Shown one piece after another: positions 38,226 through 47,290 of a stretch of 48,339 bases of DNA; the first letter of the stretch is position 1; every line of letters begins with the position of its first letter. The notes below the pieces were generated by a model that saw nothing but the letters and a program-made list of their open reading frames with translations, was not told where the DNA came from and did no database searches. Source of the stretch: JAHJDO01 sp964437505 (GTDB lineage: Bacteria > JAHJDO01); assembly GCA_964437505.1 (NCBI GenBank), contig CAYTGU010000013.1:1-48339 (forward strand), read 5' to 3'. A program made the position numbers and the translations under genes.

Positions 38226-39539
38226 CTAATATCGTGCTCTCAGTTTACCCTTTTTCATAAATCCTTCATAATGTCTCATTAACAGGTGTGATTCTACCTG
38301 CTTCATTGTATCCAGAGCAACCCCGACAACTATTAAAAGCGAAGTTCCTCCAAAGTAGAACGGAATATTCATCCACTTTGTCAGCAAGGTTGGCAAGATT
38401 GCTATAGCCCCTAAAAATATACCTCCTGCAAAAGCAATTTTTGTCATTATCCTGTCAAAATATTCAGCAGTTGGTTTGCCAGGTCTTATCCCAGGAACAA
38501 AACCCCCATATTTCTTCATATTATCAGCCATTTCCACAGGATTAAAAGTAATAGCTGTGTAAAAGTATGTGAATAATATAATTAGAACAACATACATTAT
38601 CATACCAGGCCATTGATTCATCGAAAAATAGGAAACAATCGTCCCAATTATAGAACTTTTGCCTGGTAAAAAAGTCATTATTGTCTGTGGAAACATCATA
38701 ATAGAAACCGCAAATATAATCGGGATCACTCCTGCCTGGTTTACACGCAAAGGAATGTGTGTACTCTGTCCTCCATACATTTTTCTTCCAACAATACGCT
38801 TTGCATATTGAACAGGTATCTTTCTATATCCCTGCGTAATTAAGACCACTGCTGCAATAACTGCAATCATAATTGCCATGAGAAATATTAATGAAAAGAA
38901 CCTCATCTGCCCAGCATCAAACAACCTATAAGTTCTTCCCAGATCTCCAGGCATTCCAGCAACAATTCCTGCAAAAATTATAAGTGATATTCCATTTCCT
39001 ATACCGCGTTCAGTTATCTGTTCTCCCAGCCACATAATGAACACTGTTCCTGTAGTAAGGGTTATTACAACTATAAAATGAAAGTAAATTCCAGGATTAG
39101 GAACTATTACTAATCCCCCAAAACTATGTGGATTAGACAGCCACAAGCTAATACCAATAGATTGAATTATACTCACTACTATTGTTCCATATCTGGTATA
39201 CTGAGTTATCTTTTTTCGTCCAAAATCTCCTTCTTTTGACAATTTTTCTAAATAAGGAATTACTGGAGTCAGTAATTGCATTATAATTGACGCACTGATA
39301 TATGGCATTATGCCCAAGGCAAATATAGACAGTTTTCGCAGGGCTCCTCCCGAAAACATATCTGCCATTCCGAAGAGAGTTCCCTGCATGCTGGCAAAAT
39401 ATTTAACTAATGCACTAGTATCTATGCCTGGCGTCGGGACAAATGCACCTATTCTAAAAACAGCGATAATCGCTAAAGTAAACAGAACCCTTTTCTTTAA
39501 TTCTGGTATTCTAAATATATCTCGAAATCCTGATAGCAT
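38226..39539 (-). CDS. secY: Protein translocase subunit SecY
   Basis: 437 residues with ten membrane helices; forms the protein-conducting channel for export and membrane insertion. Recognisable parts: F-R-I-P-E-L-K-K-R-V-L-F-T at the N-terminus, the plug region G-G-A-L-R-K-L-S-I-F-A-L-G-I-M-P-Y-I-S-A-S-I, and the cytoplasmic loop R-K-I-P-V-Q-Y-A-K-R. Start and the rplO stop share one base. Confidence 0.97.
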   Translation of the reverse strand: MLSGFRDIFRIPELKKRVLFTLAIIAVFRIGAFVPTPGIDTSALVKYFASMQGTLFGMADMFSGGALRKLSIFALGIMPYISASIIMQLLTPVIPYLEKLSKEGDFGRKKITQYTRYGTIVVSIIQSIGISLWLSNPHSFGGLVIVPNPGIYFHFIVVITLTTGTVFIMWLGEQITERGIGNGISLIIFAGIVAGMPGDLGRTYRLFDAGQMRFFSLIFLMAIMIAVIAAVVLITQGYRKIPVQYAKRIVGRKMYGGQSTHIPLRVNQAGVIPIIFAVSIMMFPQTIMTFLPGKSSIIGTIVSYFSMNQWPGMIMYVVLIILFTYFYTAITFNPVEMADNMKKYGGFVPGIRPGKPTAEYFDRIMTKIAFAGGIFLGAIAILPTLLTKWMNIPFYFGGTSLLIVVGVALDTMKQVESHLLMRHYEGFMKKGKLRARY

Positions 39540-39979
39540 TATATAACCTCTGTAGTTCCTCCAGCATCTCCAATCTTCTTAATAGCACTCTTACTAAAGC
39601 TATGCACTTTTACCTTTAACTTTTTCTTTAACTCTCCCATACCTAAAATTTTGACTAAAGCGTTCTGAGACTTTAACATCCCTTTTTCCATAAGACTCTC
39701 AAGATTCACAACCGAACCATCCTTAAAACAATTTAATTTCTCTATATTTATAACTGATATATTCTCCTTTGAGCGACTTGTAAATCCTCTTTTTGGCACT
39801 CTACGATATAGAGGCATTTGACCACCTTCAAAACCACGTCTGACCCCACCGCCAGATCTTGACCTCTGCCCCTTATTCCCTCTACAAGCAGTTTTCCCAT
39901 GACCAGACCCATTACCACGCCCAACTATTTTTTTCCTCTTCTTAGCACCCTTAGGAAGTTTCAAATTGCCTAATATCAT
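39539..39979 (-). CDS. rplO: 50S ribosomal protein L15
   Basis: 146 residues with the glycine/basic N-terminal arm (K-K-R-K-K-I-V-G-R-G-N-G-S-G-H-G-K-T) and G-G-Q-M-P-L-Y-R-R-V-P-K-R-G-F. It starts at the base after the rpsE stop, so no rpmD (L30) gene fits between them, unlike the common spc order. Confidence 0.97.
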   Translation of the reverse strand: MILGNLKLPKGAKKRKKIVGRGNGSGHGKTACRGNKGQRSRSGGGVRRGFEGGQMPLYRRVPKRGFTSRSKENISVINIEKLNCFKDGSVVNLESLMEKGMLKSQNALVKILGMGELKKKLKVKVHSFSKSAIKKIGDAGGTTEVI

Positions 39980-40477
39980 TTATTTGCGCCTTTTCTTTGA
40001 TAACTTATAAATCTCTGATATATTTTTCAAACCTTCGATTGTTGCTCTAACAACATTTATCGGATTATTTGATCCAAGACATTTTGTTAAAGCATTTTGA
40101 ATGCCAACAGCCTCTAACACAGCCCTAACCGCGCTTCCTGCAATTACACCTGTTCCCTTTGAAGCAGGTTTTAACATAATTCTTGCTGCACCATAATGAC
40201 CTATTATTTCAAACGGGATTGTTGTATCCACAATTAAAATATCTGCCATATTCTTCTTTGCTGATCCGATCGCCTTTTTTATTGACTCAGGTACTGCATT
40301 TGCCTTACCTATGCCATATCCCACTCTTCCATTTCCATCACCTACTACAGCAAGACTACTAAAGCCAAATCTTCTTCCTCCTTTTACAACCTTACCAACT
40401 CTATTTACATTCACAACCCGTTCCATCAGTTCTTGAGCACTTACATCCTCTTTTATTCTTCTTCTGCTTTCTACCAA
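39980..40477 (-). CDS. rpsE: 30S ribosomal protein S5
   Basis: 165 residues with the double-stranded-RNA-binding part (G-R-R-F-G-F-S-S-L-A-V-V-G-D-G-N-G-R-V-G-Y-G-I-G-K-A) and G-T-G-V-I-A-G-S-A-V-R-A-V-L-E. S5 contributes to decoding accuracy and mRNA helicase activity. Follows rplR. Confidence 0.97.
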   Translation of the reverse strand: MVESRRRIKEDVSAQELMERVVNVNRVGKVVKGGRRFGFSSLAVVGDGNGRVGYGIGKANAVPESIKKAIGSAKKNMADILIVDTTIPFEIIGHYGAARIMLKPASKGTGVIAGSAVRAVLEAVGIQNALTKCLGSNNPINVVRATIEGLKNISEIYKLSKKRRK

Positions 40478-40495
40478 ACTTGTTCCCTCCTTACA

Positions 40496-40849
40496 CTAAA
40501 ACTTAAGCCCAGCCTCCCTAGCTACGTCTGCTAGTACCTTTATGCGGCCATGATATAAATATCCACCCTTATCAAATACAACATTTGTAATCTTATTATT
40601 TAATGCAATCTCCCCAAGCATCTTTCCTACAACTCCTGCTGCTACTATGTTTCCTCCATACTTTATTTTCCCCCTACAGTCTTTTGAACGAGTTGACACT
40701 GAAAGTATTGTCTTCTCATTCTCATCATCAACCAATTGAACATATATGTGCTTCAGGCTTCTAAATACACTCAATCTTGGCCTTTGAACTGTACCAATAA
40801 CTTTTTTTCTTATTCTTTTATGTCTTTTAGCTCTACCTTCTAACTTCAT
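40496..40849 (-). CDS. rplR: 50S ribosomal protein L18
   Basis: 117 residues; R-L-S-V-F-R-S-L-K-H-I-Y-V-Q near the N-terminus and the end Y-H-G-R-I-K-V-L-A-D-V-A-R-E-A-G-L are typical. Binds 5S rRNA with L5. Confidence 0.97.
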   Translation of the reverse strand: MKLEGRAKRHKRIRKKVIGTVQRPRLSVFRSLKHIYVQLVDDENEKTILSVSTRSKDCRGKIKYGGNIVAAGVVGKMLGEIALNNKITNVVFDKGGYLYHGRIKVLADVAREAGLKF

Positions 40850-40861
40850 CAGTAATATCCT

Positions 40862-41416
40862 TTATGCCTCCACACCAGTTGTAGCTGTCTTACCAACCTT
40901 GTGTTTAATGTACTCGCCCAAATAGCGAATCCCCTTTCCTTTATATGGCTCAGGCTTTCTCATATTCCTAATTGTGACAGCCACCTCGCCTACCAGCTGT
41001 TTATCAATTCCTTTCACTGCAATCTGATTATTTTTCCTTACTTCGATCTCTATATTTGATGGAAACTCATATATTACTGGATGGGAAAATCCTAATTGCA
41101 GCTGCAGCTTCTGCCCCTGTACTTGAGCTCTGTATCCCACTCCTTTGATTTCCAGATTTTTTTCAAACCCAGTAGTTACTCCTATCACTATATTGAAAAT
41201 TAAAGCTCTATTTAATCCATGTTTTGCCCTTGCTAATTTTCTATCTGATGCTCTCTTTACAATAATCTTGTTATCCTCTACAACTGCAGACACCTCTGCA
41301 TCTAACTTATGTTCCAGAGCACCTTTAGGCCCGCTAACCTTAACCAGCTTCTCGTTTATATCTACTTTAACCCCTTCTGGGATATTTATTGGCATACTTC
41401 CTATTCTAGACACCAT
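40862..41416 (-). CDS. rplF: 50S ribosomal protein L6
   Basis: 184 residues, two tandem L6 folds; M-S-R-I-G-S-M-P-I-N-I-P-E-G-V at the start and P-E-P-Y-K-G-K-G-I-R-Y in the second domain. Located near the factor-binding site of the large subunit. Confidence 0.97.
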   Translation of the reverse strand: MVSRIGSMPINIPEGVKVDINEKLVKVSGPKGALEHKLDAEVSAVVEDNKIIVKRASDRKLARAKHGLNRALIFNIVIGVTTGFEKNLEIKGVGYRAQVQGQKLQLQLGFSHPVIYEFPSNIEIEVRKNNQIAVKGIDKQLVGEVAVTIRNMRKPEPYKGKGIRYLGEYIKHKVGKTATTGVEA

Positions 41417-41422
41417 TTCCTC

Positions 41423-41818
41423 CTACCATGCATAACAAAGAACTTCTCCTCCAATTTTCTTTTCCCGACATTCTTTATCAGTCATTATGCCTTCTGAAGT
41501 GGATAAGATAGCTATTCCTGCCCCTCTTTTTACTCTAGGGATTTTAGAAACAGGCACATATACACGCAGACTTGGTTTGCTTATTCTTTTTAAACCTCTT
41601 ACCATAGGTTCTTTTTTATCATAGCGCAGATCTATTTCTATAATTTTATGATTATTGTTGGCAACAACTTTATAATCTTGAATGAACCCCTCTTTTTTCA
41701 GAATACTTATTATATCCGCCTTCAATGTAGAGGCTGATATAAATAAATGACCTTTATTAACCATATAAGCATTTCTAATCGACGTAAGCATATCTGATAT
41801 TGGATCTGTTACAGGCAT
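41423..41818 (-). CDS. rpsH: 30S ribosomal protein S8
   Basis: 131 residues; D-P-I-S-D-M-L-T-S-I-R-N-A near the start and S-T-S-E-G-I-M-T-D-K-E-C-R at the end. S8 binds helix 21 of 16S rRNA and in some bacteria represses the spc operon mRNA. Confidence 0.97.
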   Translation of the reverse strand: MPVTDPISDMLTSIRNAYMVNKGHLFISASTLKADIISILKKEGFIQDYKVVANNNHKIIEIDLRYDKKEPMVRGLKRISKPSLRVYVPVSKIPRVKRGAGIAILSTSEGIMTDKECREKKIGGEVLCYAW

Positions 41819-41833
41819 CTTTATTCTCCTAAA

Positions 41834-42019
41834 TTACCAACTAGCTTTTATAACTCCGGGAAGTTTCCCACTCAGAGCCAATTTTCTAAAACATATTCTA
41901 CATAATCCGAATTTCCTTATATATCCCCGTGGTCTTCCACACAAATTACACCTATTATATTTCCGCACTTTGTACTTTGGTTCTCTTTTGGCTTTTGCTA
42001 TAAGCGCTTTTCTCGCCAT
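41834..42019 (-). CDS. rpsZ: 30S ribosomal protein S14, type Z
   Basis: 61 residues, the short zinc form with C24-x2-C27 and C40-x2-C43. M-A-R-K-A-L-I-A-K-A at the start, and the end L-P-G-V-I-K-A-S-W is conserved. Between rplE and rpsH. Confidence 0.97.
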   Translation of the reverse strand: MARKALIAKAKREPKYKVRKYNRCNLCGRPRGYIRKFGLCRICFRKLALSGKLPGVIKASW

Positions 42020-42034
42020 ATCTCTTTTTCCTTT

Positions 42035-42586
42035 TTATGTATCATTTCTGGTAAAAGGCATACCCAATAATCCCAACAGTTCTCTTCCTTCATCAGGAGT
42101 TTTCGCGCTGGTAACAATCGTAACATCTAGTCCATGAACCTTTTCTATCTTATCAACATCTATCTCTGGAAATATAGTCTGTTCTTTGACACCCAATGTG
42201 TAATTTCCTTTAACATCAAAAGAGTTTGAAGAAACTCCTCTAAAATCTCTTATGCGTGGCAAAGCTATATTCAACAAGCGGTCAAGGAATTCATACATTC
42301 TATCTCCCCGTAGAGTTACTTTAGCTCCTATTGACATCTTTGCCCTGAGCTTAAATCCTGCAATAGACTTCTTTGCCTTTGTAATAATTGGCTTTTGTCC
42401 TGTTATTGCTCCCAATTCCAGACATGCGTTATCTAAAATTTTCTTATTCTCTATGGCCTCTTTTAGACAGACATTAAGCACAATCTTTTCTAACCTTGGG
42501 ACCTGCAGTCTATTTTTGTACCCAAACTTCTGTATCATCTTGGATACTACGTCTTCTTTATATTTTTTTCCCAAGCGGGTTATCAT
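42035..42586 (-). CDS. rplE: 50S ribosomal protein L5
   Basis: 183 residues; V-P-R-L-E-K-I-V-L-N-V, F-K-L-R-A-K-M-S-I-G-A-K-V-T-L-R and D-F-R-G-V are family landmarks. Binds 5S rRNA and the P-site tRNA. Start follows the rplX stop directly (TAGATG). Confidence 0.97.
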   Translation of the reverse strand: MITRLGKKYKEDVVSKMIQKFGYKNRLQVPRLEKIVLNVCLKEAIENKKILDNACLELGAITGQKPIITKAKKSIAGFKLRAKMSIGAKVTLRGDRMYEFLDRLLNIALPRIRDFRGVSSNSFDVKGNYTLGVKEQTIFPEIDVDKIEKVHGLDVTIVTSAKTPDEGRELLGLLGMPFTRNDT

Positions 42587-42907
42587 CTAACTCTTATCCA
42601 TTAGCTCATTGCAACGTTTACAATATCTCACCTTGGTTTTATTCTCCAGCATTTTGAATCCGATCCTTGCTCCTTTTTCACATCGCATACAATACGATAA
42701 CAAATTAGACACATGCAGAGGTGCCTCTTTTTCTATTATTCCACCTTTTTGATTCTTCTGTGAAGGTTTTGTATTCTTCTTAACAAAATTCACTCTCTCT
42801 ACAATAGCTCTCTGTTTTTGGGGAAACACACGTAAAACACGCCCTGTCTTCCCCTTCTCCTTTCCCGATATGACCACAACCTGATCGCCCTTGCGAATTC
42901 TAGACAT
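42587..42907 (-). CDS. rplX: 50S ribosomal protein L24
   Basis: 106 residues with an N-terminal KOW motif (K-G-D-Q-V-V-V-I-S-G-K-E-K-G-K-T-G) and a C-terminal zinc-ribbon-like pair C73-x2-C76 and C96-x2-C99. An assembly initiator of the large subunit. Confidence 0.96.
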   Translation of the reverse strand: MSRIRKGDQVVVISGKEKGKTGRVLRVFPQKQRAIVERVNFVKKNTKPSQKNQKGGIIEKEAPLHVSNLLSYCMRCEKGARIGFKMLENKTKVRYCKRCNELMDKS

Positions 42908-42908
42908 C

Positions 42909-43277
42909 TTAAATAACCTCCGGAGCCAATGAGATAATCTTTAAAAAACCTTTATCTCGTAATTCTCTTGCAACTGGACCAAAAATTCTTGTTCCAACTG
43001 GATTTCTCTGTGCATCAATTATAACACCAGCGTTCTTATCAAACTTTATATAGGAACCATCTTCTCTTCTAATCTCTTTCTTCGTTCGCACAATAACAAC
43101 TTTTACTACCTCGCCCTTTTTAACAGCCCCCTCAGCAGTTGACTCCTTCACAGATGCTACTACAATATCACCTATTCTGGCATACCTTCTACGTGTGCCT
43201 CCTAATACCTTAAAGCACATCAACTTCTTTGCTCCTGAATTATCAGCTACGTTAAGGACTGTTTGTGCTTGTATCAT
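42909..43277 (-). CDS. rplN: 50S ribosomal protein L14
   Basis: 122 residues, the most conserved length; M-I-Q-A-Q-T-V-L-N-V-A-D-N-S-G-A-K at the start and G-T-R-I-F-G-P-V-A-R-E-L near the end. Sits at the subunit interface. Confidence 0.97.
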   Translation of the reverse strand: MIQAQTVLNVADNSGAKKLMCFKVLGGTRRRYARIGDIVVASVKESTAEGAVKKGEVVKVVIVRTKKEIRREDGSYIKFDKNAGVIIDAQRNPVGTRIFGPVARELRDKGFLKIISLAPEVI

Positions 43278-43278
43278 A

Positions 43279-43539
43279 TTAGCTACTAGCTCGCTCTATA
43301 ATTTTTGAAATATACCATCTTTTATCTTTACTTAGCGGTCTGGTTTCCTTAATTTCCACTTTATCTCCTATATGTACAGAATTATCTTTATCGTGTGCCT
43401 TAAACCTACTAAGTTTTTTTACTCTTCGCTTATAAAGTGAATGCAAAACCAGTCTTTCTACTAAAACGACAACTGTCTTATCCATTTTATCACTAACCAC
43501 AATACCTGCTTTAGTCTTTCTCTTTTGAATCTCTCTCAC
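43279..43539 (-). CDS. rpsQ: 30S ribosomal protein S17
   Basis: 86 residues, OB-fold; G-I-V-V-S-D-K-M-D-K-T-V-V-V and D-K-V-E-I-K-E-T-R-P-L-S-K are the signature. Overlaps the end of rpmC by 29 bp, an unusually long overlap for this gene pair; an internal start is possible but would cut the conserved N-terminus. Confidence 0.95.
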   Translation of the reverse strand: MREIQKRKTKAGIVVSDKMDKTVVVLVERLVLHSLYKRRVKKLSRFKAHDKDNSVHIGDKVEIKETRPLSKDKRWYISKIIERASS

Positions 43540-43738
43540 TTTTCTCTTCCTCTATCTGTCTCTCTCTTAGCACAGTCTTAATTCTTGCTATATCCTTTCT
43601 TAATCGTCCAATCCTTTTTGGATCTTCCAATTGCCCTGTAGCTGAACGAACATTTAAATTAAATATTTCCTGTTTCAGATTAATGAGGTCTTGATCTAGT
43701 TCTATATTCGTCATATCTCTAAACTTATTAATCTTCAT
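43511..43738 (-). CDS. rpmC: 50S ribosomal protein L29
   Basis: 75 residues; a two-helix protein with F-N-L-N-V-R-S-A-T-G-Q-L-E and R-L-R-K-D-I-A-R-I-K-T-V-L as family core. A charged C-terminal tail (K-S-E-R-D-S-K-E-K-D) creates the long overlap with rpsQ. It lies at the exit tunnel, where chaperones and SRP dock. Confidence 0.94.
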   Translation of the reverse strand: MKINKFRDMTNIELDQDLINLKQEIFNLNVRSATGQLEDPKRIGRLRKDIARIKTVLRERQIEEEKSERDSKEKD

Positions 43739-44166
43739 TATGATGTTACACCTAGTTTTCCTCTGACTATAAATCGTGTTTTTATGGGCAGTTTTGTTGC
43801 TGCAAGTTTCATAGCCTCACGTGCTAAATCTTCTGAAATACCGCTTAGTTCAAATAAAACTCTACCAGGCTTGATTACTGAAACCCAATACTCAGGCGCT
43901 CCTTTTCCCTTTCCCATCCTAGTTTCAGCCGGTTTCTTTGTTACAGGCTTGTCAGCAACTACTCTTATCCAAACTTTTCCACCACGTTTAATATATCTTG
44001 TCATTGCAACTCTTGCGGCTTCAAGCTGACGGCTAGTTATCCATGCACATTCTAAAGCTTTTAAACCATATTCTCCAAAACTTGTACTATGTCCTCTTCC
44101 GGAGATTCCCTGCATACGTCCTCTGTGCGTCTTTCTATGTTTGACGCGTTTGGGAATTAATGCCAT
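43738..44166 (-). CDS. rplP: 50S ribosomal protein L16
   Basis: 142 residues; P-K-R-V-K-H-R-K-T-H-R-G-R-M-Q-G near the start and the R-x-G-K-G-K-G-A-P-E-Y-W-V loop are typical. Shapes the A-site and is assembled late. One-base overlap with rpmC. Confidence 0.97.
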   Translation of the reverse strand: MALIPKRVKHRKTHRGRMQGISGRGHSTSFGEYGLKALECAWITSRQLEAARVAMTRYIKRGGKVWIRVVADKPVTKKPAETRMGKGKGAPEYWVSVIKPGRVLFELSGISEDLAREAMKLAATKLPIKTRFIVRGKLGVTS

Positions 44167-44167
44167 C

Positions 44168-44791
44168 TTATATAATCTCCCCTTTGTATACCCACACCTT
44201 CACACCTATTATCCCATATGTAGTATGTGCTTCTGCAAACCCATAATCTATATCAGCTCTTAAGGTATGCAGAGGTATCTTACCATCCTTCATTGATTCC
44301 CTTCGTGCTATTTCAGCTCCCCCTAGACGCCCGGAACAAACTATTTTCATGCCTTGTGCCCCAAACTGCATTGCTAAACTGACAGCTCTTCTCATTGCTC
44401 TTCTGAACGGAACCCTCTTTACCAACTGTACAGTTACCCCTGCTGCAACTAATTGTGCATTTATAGCTGGATTCTCAATTTCTATAATGTTTATAACAAT
44501 CTGCTTGTTTGTCATCTTTTCCAAGCTCTCTCTTAATCGATCAATTTCAGTGCCTTTTCTACCAATAATAACTCCTGGTCTTGCAGTATGAAGATTCACA
44601 ATTGCCTTTCCTAACGACCTTCGAATTTCTATATCAGCTACACCTGCATGTTCTAAATTCTTCTTGATATATTTACGAATATGTACATCCTCTGCAATAA
44701 GAGACGCATAATTTTTCTTCGCAATCCAACATGACTGAGAGGTTTTTATCCCCCCTAATCTAAATCCTATTGGATTAACCTTTTGTCCCAT
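44168..44791 (-). CDS. rpsC: 30S ribosomal protein S3
   Basis: 207 residues: M-G-Q-K-V-N-P-I-G-F-R-L-G at the start, KH-domain motif V-I-I-G-R-K-G, and the C-terminal domain with R-A-M-R-R-A-V. Lines the mRNA entry channel. Slightly short C-terminus compared with many S3 proteins. Confidence 0.97.
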   Translation of the reverse strand: MGQKVNPIGFRLGGIKTSQSCWIAKKNYASLIAEDVHIRKYIKKNLEHAGVADIEIRRSLGKAIVNLHTARPGVIIGRKGTEIDRLRESLEKMTNKQIVINIIEIENPAINAQLVAAGVTVQLVKRVPFRRAMRRAVSLAMQFGAQGMKIVCSGRLGGAEIARRESMKDGKIPLHTLRADIDYGFAEAHTTYGIIGVKVWVYKGEII

Positions 44792-44792
44792 T

Positions 44793-45218
44793 CTATATTC
44801 CTTTTTCTAACTCTTTAGTTTTTAATATTTTATCAGAAGATCCCTCTTCCCTGGATTGCTTATTCTTTGATACTGGTACTTTCTTTTTAATTTTATCTTG
44901 CAATACTATATTAATATGACTTGTCCTTTTTCTTATTTTTACTGCCCGCCCCATTGGTGCAGCCCTAAATCTCTTCATAACAGGGCCTATATCAACTGTA
45001 ATCTTGGAGATATATAAATCTTCCTCGTTTATATCTGTTAATTGCACAGCATTTGCTACTGCTGAGCGTAAAACTTTTTCAACAGGAATAGATGTCCTTG
45101 AAACAAGTTTAAGGATATTGAGTGCTTTAGTTACGTCTCTGCCTCTAATAAGATTTACCACATCCCTTAACTTCCTGGGAGATGCATGGATAAATCGTGC
45201 TTTTGCTCTTGCATACAT
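44793..45218 (-). CDS. rplV: 50S ribosomal protein L22 with charged C-terminal tail
   Basis: 141 residues, about 25-30 longer than usual. The core ends near residue 110 with the tunnel-wall hairpin (A-A-P-M-G-R-A-V-K-I-R-K-R-T-S-H-I). The extra tail is lysine, serine and glutamate rich and probably disordered. L22 lines the nascent-chain tunnel and is a macrolide-resistance locus in model bacteria. Confidence 0.96.
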   Translation of the reverse strand: MYARAKARFIHASPRKLRDVVNLIRGRDVTKALNILKLVSRTSIPVEKVLRSAVANAVQLTDINEEDLYISKITVDIGPVMKRFRAAPMGRAVKIRKRTSHINIVLQDKIKKKVPVSKNKQSREEGSSDKILKTKELEKGI

Positions 45219-45228
45219 GATATCTTTA

Positions 45229-45531
45229 TTATCCCTTCTTCAATCCTTTTTCTTCTTTCTCTATTTTAGATCTTTGTCCACTATGTGCGCGAAATATCCG
45301 TGTATGGGCAAATTCGCCCAGCTTGTGTCCTACCATATTTTCTGTTATGTATATGGGTATAAATTTCATCCCATTGTGTACCGCAATGGTTTGACCAACA
45401 AAATCTGGAGTAATAGTACAACTACGCGACCATGTTTGGATAACCTTCTTATTGCCGGACTTTTTAGCTTCTTCTATTTTCTTTACCAGTCTTTGGTCTA
45501 AATATGGCCCTTTTTTAATTGATCTAGACAT
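45229..45531 (-). CDS. rpsS: 30S ribosomal protein S19
   Basis: 100 residues; M-S-R-S-I-K-K-G-P-Y at the start, T-W-S-R-S-C-T-I-T-P and H-K-L-G-E-F-A-H-T-R are the signature. Located in the head of the small subunit. Confidence 0.97.
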   Translation of the reverse strand: MSRSIKKGPYLDQRLVKKIEEAKKSGNKKVIQTWSRSCTITPDFVGQTIAVHNGMKFIPIYITENMVGHKLGEFAHTRIFRAHSGQRSKIEKEEKGLKKG

Positions 45532-45540
45532 TTTTTATAA

Positions 45541-46365
45541 TTATTTCCTATGTTTTATAATATATTTATCCGACTCTTTACGTTTTTTCCTTGTTTTAAA
45601 TCCTTTAGCAGGCTGTCCCCACGGCGAAACAGGATGTCTTCCTCCTGCACTCTTTCCCTCTCCGCCTCCAAGAGGATGATCAACAGGATTCATAGCAACG
45701 CCTCGCACCTTTGGACGTCGACCTAACCAGCGGCTCCGACCCGCTTTACCACTTGATATGCTTTCATGGTCAATATTACCAACTTGCCCAATAGTAGCCA
45801 TGCAATCCAGGAAAATAGCTCTAACCTCTCCTGATGGAAGTTTTACATGAGCATAGTTTCCCTCTTTTGCCATTAACTGAGCACTGGCTCCAGCACTACG
45901 CGCTAATTGACCAGCTTTATTCTTATATAATTGCACATTATGAATTAAAGTCCCTGCAGGTATATTTCTTAAAGGCAAATTATTACCTGTTTTTATTTCC
46001 CCCTTTTTACAGGTTATAATCTTGTCCCCAACCTTAATTTCTGCTGGTGCGATTATATATTTCTTTTCACCATCAGGATACTGAGTTAGAGCAATTCTGC
46101 TTGTTCTATTTGGATCGTACTCAATCGAAACTATTTTCCCCTCTATATCTTTTTTGCTTCTTATAAAATCAATAATGCGGTATTTTCGTTTATGTCCGCC
46201 ACCTCTGTGTCTTACAGTAATCTTACCTCTAACATTGCGTCCACTCTTTTTATTCAATGAGACAGTTAGACTCTTTTCCGGCTTGCCTTTTGTGATTTCA
46301 TCAAATGCCGGTAGCACCGCAAATCTTCTGCTTTTAGTTGTCGGTTTATGTTTTTTTATTGCCAT
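45541..46365 (-). CDS. rplB: 50S ribosomal protein L2
   Basis: 274 residues; G-R-N-V-R-G-K-I-T-V-R-H-R-G-G-G-H-K-R and the C-terminal R-G-V-A-M-N-P-V-D-H-P-L-G-G-G-E-G are landmarks. The conserved histidine in N-P-V-D-H-P lies near the peptidyl-transferase centre. Confidence 0.98.
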   Translation of the reverse strand: MAIKKHKPTTKSRRFAVLPAFDEITKGKPEKSLTVSLNKKSGRNVRGKITVRHRGGGHKRKYRIIDFIRSKKDIEGKIVSIEYDPNRTSRIALTQYPDGEKKYIIAPAEIKVGDKIITCKKGEIKTGNNLPLRNIPAGTLIHNVQLYKNKAGQLARSAGASAQLMAKEGNYAHVKLPSGEVRAIFLDCMATIGQVGNIDHESISSGKAGRSRWLGRRPKVRGVAMNPVDHPLGGGEGKSAGGRHPVSPWGQPAKGFKTRKKRKESDKYIIKHRK

Positions 46366-46374
46366 AATTATTCT

Positions 46375-46656
46375 TTAAACAAACTCTATTTTATTGCCTT
46401 CCTTAAGCGTTATAACAGCCTTCTTCCAATCCGGCGTTTTTCCCTCAACAAGCCTGACCTTTTTCTTTTTACCCTGCAGTCTTATGGTATTGACCTTCTC
46501 TATCTTTACATTAAATATCTGCTCTATTGCATTTCTGATTTCAATTTTATTTGCATTAGGACATACTTTAAAAACATATTTGTTCTGTTTCTCGCCAAGA
46601 CCAGTACCTTTTTCCGTAATCCATGGACCCTTTATAACTTCGTATATGCTTTTCAT
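46375..46656 (-). CDS. rplW: 50S ribosomal protein L23
   Basis: 93 residues; P-W-I-T-E-K-G near the start, and Y-V-F-K-V-C-P-N-A-N-K-I-E-I-R-N-A-I-E in the core. Docking site for trigger factor and SRP at the tunnel exit. Four-base overlap with rplD. Confidence 0.96.
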   Translation of the reverse strand: MKSIYEVIKGPWITEKGTGLGEKQNKYVFKVCPNANKIEIRNAIEQIFNVKIEKVNTIRLQGKKKKVRLVEGKTPDWKKAVITLKEGNKIEFV

Positions 46657-47285
46657 GCCTTACTCATCATCCTATTTGAAAAATTAGCAAAGCTATCTTT
46701 ATCACTAAATAAAATATCATGAGCTAAAATATCATATGTATTAACACTCGCTGAACCTGCTACTCTTATATCCGGCAAATTCCTAATAGCTCTGGCTGTG
46801 CTCTTATCTATTTTGTCTTTTATAACCAAAACCCTTGCATCAGGACAAAACTTAGAGAAAACACTGGCTGCATCCTTTGTCTTTCCGCTTTTAACAACAA
46901 GGCTATCTATCAGCATTATCTGATTATCCCTATATTTGACATTCACTGCAGACCTTAGGGCCAAATCCTTTACTTTTTGCGGAATAGAGTAATGAAAGTC
47001 TCTTGGCTTCGGACCAAAAGTAACGCCGCCTTTTCTCCACAGAGGAGAGGAATTACTCCCTGCGCGAGCTCTACCTGTTCCTTTTTGTTTCCAAGGTTTT
47101 GCGCCTCCTCCTCTAACTTCACCCCTTGTCTTCGTATTAGCAGAACCTTTTCTCCTGTTTGCCAGATACATTCTCACTGCTTGCTGCAAAACTGGTTCAT
47201 TAACCTTTTTATCAAATATTTTATTATCTAACTTCAGTTCTTCTGATTCTTTCTTGTCAATACTATATACTTTAATAGATACCAT
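46653..47285 (-). CDS. rplD: 50S ribosomal protein L4
   Basis: 210 residues; R-K-G-S-A-N-T-K-T-R-G-E-V-R-G-G-G-A-K-P and the K-G-T-G-R-A-R-A-G-S loop are the family signature. In model bacteria L4 autoregulates the S10 operon; no S10 leader is visible because the operon here continues from tuf upstream. Confidence 0.97.
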   Translation of the reverse strand: MVSIKVYSIDKKESEELKLDNKIFDKKVNEPVLQQAVRMYLANRRKGSANTKTRGEVRGGGAKPWKQKGTGRARAGSNSSPLWRKGGVTFGPKPRDFHYSIPQKVKDLALRSAVNVKYRDNQIMLIDSLVVKSGKTKDAASVFSKFCPDARVLVIKDKIDKSTARAIRNLPDIRVAGSASVNTYDILAHDILFSDKDSFANFSNRMMSKA

Positions 47286-47290
47286 AATAA

